Shown: positions 58,908-64,000 of the stretch, piece after piece | How positions within the stretch are numbered: the stretch's first letter is position 1 | Layout of the letters: every line of letters begins with the position of its first letter | NCBI GenBank assembly: GCA_033030425.1 | Contig: JAUFSD010000006.1 | Span: 930,001-994,000, forward strand | Source: Verpa conica | Lineage: Eukaryota; Ascomycota; Pezizomycetes; Pezizales; Morchellaceae | Length of the DNA stretch: 64,000 nucleotides | Direction: 5' to 3' | Program-made: the position numbers and the translations under genes | The notes under the pieces: generated by a model | Databases searched by the model: none | What the model was told of the DNA's origin: nothing | Seen by the model: the letters and a program-made list of their open reading frames with translations, nothing else

Positions 58908-59277
58908 ATGAGTCCATATGAATCAGGAAGCGCCACGGATTTTTCTCACCACCACGAGAAAATTCTCCATTGAGTTTAGAGCCAATCAGAGAATCAGAAC
59001 ACCTACCCCTCTTTGACTTCATCATGGGGCAGAAGAAACTCACATCGAACGGGTCAGCAAACAGGATGAGTCCACGAGATATACCTACCGGGGAATACTA
59101 TGCGGCAATTGTCGCTAAGTTGGAGAGTGAAAAGAGTAATTTGTGTTGTAGGAGGTATATGGTAGTTAAATTTTGTGGTGAACTGTTAGAGCAAAGGCTG
59201 GAAGTGGAGGAATACCATAACCGAAAGGTTTATGTATTTAATGAGTAAAACAAAAAAAAAAAAATGAGTCCATATGA
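58908..59277 (+). mobile_element. Retroposed 342-bp insert with poly(A) tail and 14-bp target-site duplication
   Basis: The 14-mer atgagtccatatga occurs perfectly at 58908-58921 and again at 59264-59277. Directly before the second copy is a run of 12 A (59252-59263). The 342 bases between are almost entirely an open frame. Direct repeats of this size plus a 3' poly(A) are the signature of target-primed reverse transcription by a LINE-type machinery, and a missing 5' end is typical. The insert could be a 5'-truncated LINE or a truncated mRNA retrocopy. Confidence 0.85.
58922..59248 (+). pseudogene. Truncated coding fragment carried by the retroposed insert (about 108 codons)
   Basis: The frame is open from the first base after the left duplication to TAA at 59246-59248, and the preceding codon is a stop inside the duplication. 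There is no start codon at the beginning; an internal Met lies in the FIMGQKK stretch. The peptide is mixed-charge, with EYYAAIVAKLESEKSN and two adjacent Cys before a basic Tyr-containing stretch. Only three bases separate the stop from the poly(A), which is short for an mRNA and would suit a LINE 3' end or internal priming. I do not recognise the protein. Confidence 0.6.
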
Positions 59278-60430
59278 TATTGTTGTTAACCCTAACCCTT
59301 GTTAAAGTTTTGGTCCTATAAACTTTTTGGTTAATTATGATGGCGGTAGCTTTAATTTACTGTATTTAGTTGTGTGTGATCTTACGGCTAGTTAGGCCTT
59401 CAGCACACTGTAAAATTAAGAGGAAAAAAACAACCAACTCAAAATTCTCATACCTATTAATTAATATCCTTTTAAGTCTTTTTTATATTTGTAGATATAT
59501 ATTCGTAAGGTAGTCTGGACATCTCTAATATGTCTATGATACCTCCAGCTAGTATCCTGTAAAATATATACGATAGGTAGGCTATTACGAATAAACTCTC
59601 AAAAATGTCCTAGAAGCTCTATATCAGCACCTATAAAGGTTTAAATTATATATGTATACATACGTATATACTCATGAACAATACAATTCAACATAAAAGC
59701 TAAGCTTGCTATCGCAGACCCAGTACCCCTAGCGTATAGTATAGCTCTCTAGCTGTGTAGACGCCGATGAGTTTTAAATCGGTACATAAGTTTATACATA
59801 CGTATATATGCTCTTTTGCCTTAAAACACAGGAACGAGCAAGTCTCCTTCTGAGTATATGGTGGGTTGTATGTAAATGGTCTGTATAGCGATTTCCCTGA
59901 AAGTTATAATATAGTATATATATCTAGTTTATTATCCAGGCCAAACGCAGGCGGGCTTGGGGGTTTCATGATAGAATATCGCATAATGGTGATGATTATG
60001 ACCTCCCTTGTTTCTGTTTTTAAGGATGGTGCATAATTTAGTTCCTATTGTGGTTGTAGTTATGGTAAAGGGGAGATAGAGAAGAAAGATGCAACCCGAA
60101 AGTCTTAGGGTCAAGCTACATTCATATTATAACCCTAAAAGAAATAAACTTGTCTAAAAGAAGCTTATACACATCTAAAACCAGCATTTTTCAATGTGGC
60201 CCATCAATCCATAGTCGGTTTTCCCTAAAAACTATTATATAGATCTTGTGGCTTGGCAACTAATAGACATCAATTATCGAACAAAGACGTCCAGGAAACA
60301 GACTAAGAACAAAGAACACAAACATAAAGGAGAAAATCACCCTTAAGAACTCGTATAACCTTCTCGGGTACATGTAGTGTAGAAGGTATGTCATAAAATA
60401 AGAGACTACAGAAGTTAGCAATTCCTCAAT
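59278..60430. other. AT-rich intergenic stretch
   Basis: No gene is supported. A 16-base sequence (tatacatacgtatata) occurs at both 59655-59670 and 59793-59808. Two telomere-like CCCTAA units sit at about 59289-59300, too few to call an interstitial telomere. Confidence 0.5.
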
Positions 60431-62440
60431 ATGTCCAGGCGTTTACCCTATAATACACCGAGTCGGTCGTCGATGAAGGGGAGAAGGCCTCCAGATACAG
60501 CAGAAAGAAGTGTAACCTTTGGGCCAAATGAGAAACTTACCATAACTCCAGCCTCTATTGCAAAAGCCTTGCATCTGACTTTTGGATCAACTGCAGTGCC
60601 GGACGTGCCCCCAAAGTACATATCTGGGGATGAATCTGACACCGCTCAAAAGTACAGAAGCTATGCTGCATACGAGAACATGTTGCCGCATCCAGATACA
60701 CCTATACCAGGCCGAAGAAATGGTAGTTATTCCGACAGGGCAGGGAGTATCAAGGAGAAAGAGAAATTGACTGAAGTCGAGGCCGAGGTCGAGGAGGAAC
60801 AAGGAGAATATGGCGATGAATACGAATATGCATATGGATATGGGGAGGATGAGGGTGAAGATTTGGAGGATAAATATTTGGACGAAAGAATAACAGATTC
60901 AGAAGATAGTTCAGAGGGCATCCAGGAACCATTCCTATCCTCAGAAGATGAAATTACCATTATACAAAAAAAATATGACCCTAAAGGAACTGTCGTCCCA
61001 AAAATATCTAAGAATCCCAGGTTGAGAAATAGCTCTGGTTCGAGGGAGGGAAAAGTTTCAGCAATACTGGCATCTCCACTTTCAGAAATGCGACGCAAAT
61101 CAGCACCTAGTGTATTTTATAGTCCATATCCAACGGACGGAAGGAAGGGGAAGGTGAGCATAAATGATAAAGGAAGTCCTTGGCTCGACTACACGCCCGA
61201 TGTAAGGCTCCGTAAAGAAATGGAAGGTCTAAGTACACAAAGAACTGCAAGGTCAAATATGTGAGTCCTAGTCTCATCCTATTGAAAATCTTATACTTAC
61301 ATCCTCCACAGTCTCTCATTTAAGCCCGATGATGCTGGAATAGCTCGGCGTAATCTCGTCGAAGACATCGCTACGAAAACCGGGGTCCGTCCTAACTCTC
61401 ATAGGCTCCTCACTTTACAAGAGAAAAGGAATCTCACAGCTGGTCTCTACTTTACCATCTTCACGATATTCTTCGCGATATTACACGCCGCGAGATTAAT
61501 TCCTTTTCAATCTAAGATTGGCTGCATACGTCATGCATCCTTAAACCCCACGCCATTAATATATGCTGTTGGTAATAGTGTTGTATACGTGCCTAAGAGC
61601 ATCATCTGCACCTTCGCCACGTGCGAGTCCTCACAGAAATCACGCCTGAGAACCATCGCCATAATTTCGGCAGATGCAACCTCCGACGTAAGTGCATTCA
61701 AAACATTCATGACTCTCATCTCGGAAATTGGGAAACCGCTCGTTCTAATTAAGGCAGCGGGCGATGTCACCGCTGATAATAAGAACCCTGATGAAAGATG
61801 GGAGAACGAGTATAGGAAAAAGATATTGAGTAGCCTCTCTGGGCAGTATTTTCAAGCCCATGAGGAGCTCAAAACAATGATTGGCCAGGCCACAAAAGTT
61901 GTCATCTGGACATCGAAGCATCTCATCGAGTTTGGAGGGTACCTGACTGACCAAATCCCTGCTGAAGAGAGAGAAGAAATCGATCTTCCGAGTGGATGGA
62001 GCATCGGTGTTCACAAGTCTAGAAAACATAGTGAAAAATATCTAAAAAGGCATTATAAAGAGGTTCGCAAAGTCGCCTCGAAAACTTACCTTCGACTCCT
62101 ACAGAATATTGAGAAAACAGAACGAGAAATTAATGCGGTTCTCGACGAGACTCGAGGAATCTATAATGCTGATATTGCTGAGCTGAAAGATACTATCGAT
62201 GTGGTTGAGCCATTGTTAAAATCTATTTCTGAGCTCCGGGGATATGTTAGCTATATAGTATCCTATTACGAAACAGATAACAAGTACAGTGATATATCTG
62301 ATGATTCTGTGTACAATCTTAAGTGGAAAGTGGAGTCACTCTGGGCTTCTCTGATTACTGTTGAGGGCACATCTATTGGGAGAAGGAAGGCCTATACAAA
62401 AGCTAGGAAGATTACAACGGGATATGGAACTGCTACCTGA
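60431..62440 (+). CDS. Single-pass membrane protein with acidic N-terminus and C-terminal coiled coil (2 exons, about 652 aa)
   Basis: Exons are 60431-61260 and 61312-62440 (donor GTGAGT, acceptor CAG, 51-base intron, in phase). The N-terminal half (about 315 aa) is soluble, with TP/SP sites, an Asp/Glu/Tyr-rich segment (about 120-160) and many Ser. A single hydrophobic helix follows (AGLYFTIFTIFFAILHAARLI, about 319-339). The C-terminal 300 residues are mainly helical, with a Lys-rich segment and a heptad-like coiled coil at about 540-590 (IEKTEREINAVLDE region), ending in a basic tail. There is no signal peptide. This layout is shared by several nuclear-envelope or ER proteins, but nothing identifies which, and I assign no function. 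Confidence 0.78.
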
Positions 62441-64000
62441 TTGATTGAGACCTCACTATGCTATGTTATATAACTTGGAAGAGATATCTACTAGTATTTC
62501 TATCATCTAATGCAATTATATTTTCTCTTTTATATTATACTCTATTTTAGTACACCAATGGAAGAGATACAACTAGGAATTCGAGCCCGCATTAATTCTG
62601 CAAAGGCAACCCAATCACCACAACACCGCAGTATGCATTGCGACTTCAAACACATAGAGTGTCAAGATAGCATCATAGCTACATACGCATAGTTAAATAG
62701 TCAAAATAGGAAAAAAGACCCACCCAACAAGTACTACCACGACTTGGTTTTCGTTAAGTTATTGATAGGATTGGTTAGTAGGTCTCAGAAAATGTCACAT
62801 TACGTTTGGATAATAGCTAGTGGCTTTCTTCCCTGATTTCTTTTGAGACAAACTAACAGATCCGCGCACCCTACTTAAATCTATTCCTTGGTCGTAAAGC
62901 AACTTCAACCTTCAAGATGTTGGAACAAATCATCTCTAGAGGCTGTTTTTGATAAAAGATTATAGAGTTCCTTCCCGGCAACTCTAAGTGCTGAAAAATG
63001 ATCATCATACACAATCACTCGCTTTTAATCCCCAGAATTTATATATTAGTTTCATAAAATTAGATTGCTAGAGAGCTTCAGAGTTAAAGGTTCTGCTCAA
63101 TAAAATTGATCCCTGGTAATACCCGTGAGTGACATAATGTGAACTGGCGCATAGCCATAGCCATAGGTAACATAGGCAAAGTGCTTGTTGGTTCCCTAGC
63201 TAGGACTAAGACTTGTGCAGGTAAGACCCAGCTAAGTGCTGGAAGGCCTAGCATCGGGTATTTAGGTAAACTAGTTGCCACGGCGACGTAACAGCTACCC
63301 AAATGTGTAGAGGTGGCCATACCACGCATGTCATTGAAGAAAGGGCAAACAGTACAGCTGAACAGCTCCCTTCCTATTTTGCAACTTGTCCAAGCATTCA
63401 ATGATTGACTGCAGTGTTTCAGTACTTGAGCCACCTCATCAATGGGGGACAGCCCCCTAGATTGTAGATTCCCGAACGCCTTTAACCGTCACGCAACCGC
63501 TTCGACCCGGCTCTCCCGAGTCCGGAGGGTTTGGTAACTTTTAAAGTTGCATGACATGAATCCCGAAAGTAAGAGACAAATTTAAGCTCTTTCGCTATCT
63601 ATACAATATCTCTCTTCTAGATGACAGTCGATCCCCCGCGGGCCGATTGGAAACAAACTCTCCGTTTCCTGGGGACGGAAGGAGGGGAATGTGTATAGCA
63701 CCTTGACCGTGGCTCCGACTCCTCCCGGTGGGGGCGGAGGGGGGATCGATGATCGTCAGATCGGCCAGGGGATAGGCATCCCGACTGGCGCGGTTATGGG
63801 GGCTTCAGCTCAAATTCATCCGGTCTCTTGGTCAATCTGCCAGTTAACCCAGTTGGTCCCGCCCCTTTTTCTTATTGGGTGCTGACGTTCATTAACAACT
63901 AAAAGAGGAATTAGTCACGTGATAAACATAATTATAGAGAACCCCTCTTCTTACGGATGAAAAGATCATGGGGGTAAAATCTCACACACTCGCCCCCCCG
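62441..64000. other. Intergenic stretch at window end
   Basis: No gene is supported. A minus-strand frame at 63084-63434 has no motif. From about 63440 the sequence turns GC-richer, with a GGGG-acag-CCCC hairpin at about 63444-63457 and a TCACGTGA palindrome at 63915-63922. It could be a promoter of a gene beyond the window or part of a repeat. Confidence 0.5.

Noticed and set aside
59288..59300. Interstitial telomere (CCCTAA units)
   Set aside because: Only two units, and similar short matches occur by chance elsewhere in AT-rich DNA.
63084..63434. 116-codon minus-strand frame as a gene
   Set aside because: No motif, no splice continuation, and composition like the surrounding noncoding DNA.
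1..64000. CRISPR arrays, bacterial operons or a biosynthetic gene cluster
   Set aside because: The sequence is eukaryotic with spliced genes. No spaced direct-repeat array is present, and no PKS, NRPS or terpene-synthase backbone gene accompanies the SDR, NmrA and GST genes.

Overview
This 64 kb window comes from a filamentous ascomycete (Pezizomycotina). The evidence is short introns (mostly 51-90 bases, with GTAAGT-like donors and YAG acceptors), multi-exon genes on both strands, and a gene set typical of these fungi: twin-HBD RNase H1, a membrane-anchored Spt23/Mga2-type IPT-ankyrin regulator, a bifunctional PFK-2/FBPase-2, a ZIP zinc transporter, a Uga4/Hnm1-type permease, an omega-like GST, and NmrA and SDR enzymes. 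Low gene density and mobile DNA would fit a repeat-rich lineage such as the Pezizomycetes, but I cannot fix the class. Exon boundaries below were read by eye from splice motifs, frame continuity and family conservation; there is no transcript evidence.

Layout. 0.5-8 kb: a Ser-rich secreted or GPI-like surface protein, then a convergent pair of G-patch proteins (2465-5668 + and 6163-8001 -). 9.7-11.3 kb: ZIP transporter (-). 11.3-16.7 kb: gene-poor. 16.7-18.2 kb: Ser-rich conserved-type hypothetical. 21.6-22.9 kb: RNase H1, preceded by an AUG-free leader with C-tracts and an in-frame open extension that resembles a mitochondrial presequence. 24.8-27.4 kb: 8-exon PFK-2/FBPase-2 (-). 29.4-30.6 kb: SDR (-). 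32.4-35.0 kb: a dead Tc1-type DD34E element with intact 30-bp terminal inverted repeats, itself split by a nested insert of about 1.2 kb. 35.5-36.7 kb: NmrA-like protein. 38.3-43.1 kb: Spt23/Mga2-like regulator (-). 45.4-47.6 kb: 11-exon permease with microexons (-). 47.6-52.3 kb: gene-poor. 52.3-55.4 kb: 916-aa unknown protein. 56.2-57.0 kb: omega-like GST. 58.9-59.3 kb: a poly(A)-tailed retroposed fragment between perfect 14-bp target-site duplications. 60.4-62.4 kb: 652-aa single-pass membrane protein of unknown function. The remainder is AT-rich DNA in which I see no gene.

The genes do not form an obvious pathway or cluster. They look like independent housekeeping and transport genes separated by mobile-element-bearing deserts. 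The observations most worth following up are the retroposed insert, the possible non-AUG mitochondrial isoform of RNase H1, the G-patch protein with three SUMO-interaction-like motifs beside its G-patch neighbour, the permease microexons, and the nested insertion inside the Tc1 element.
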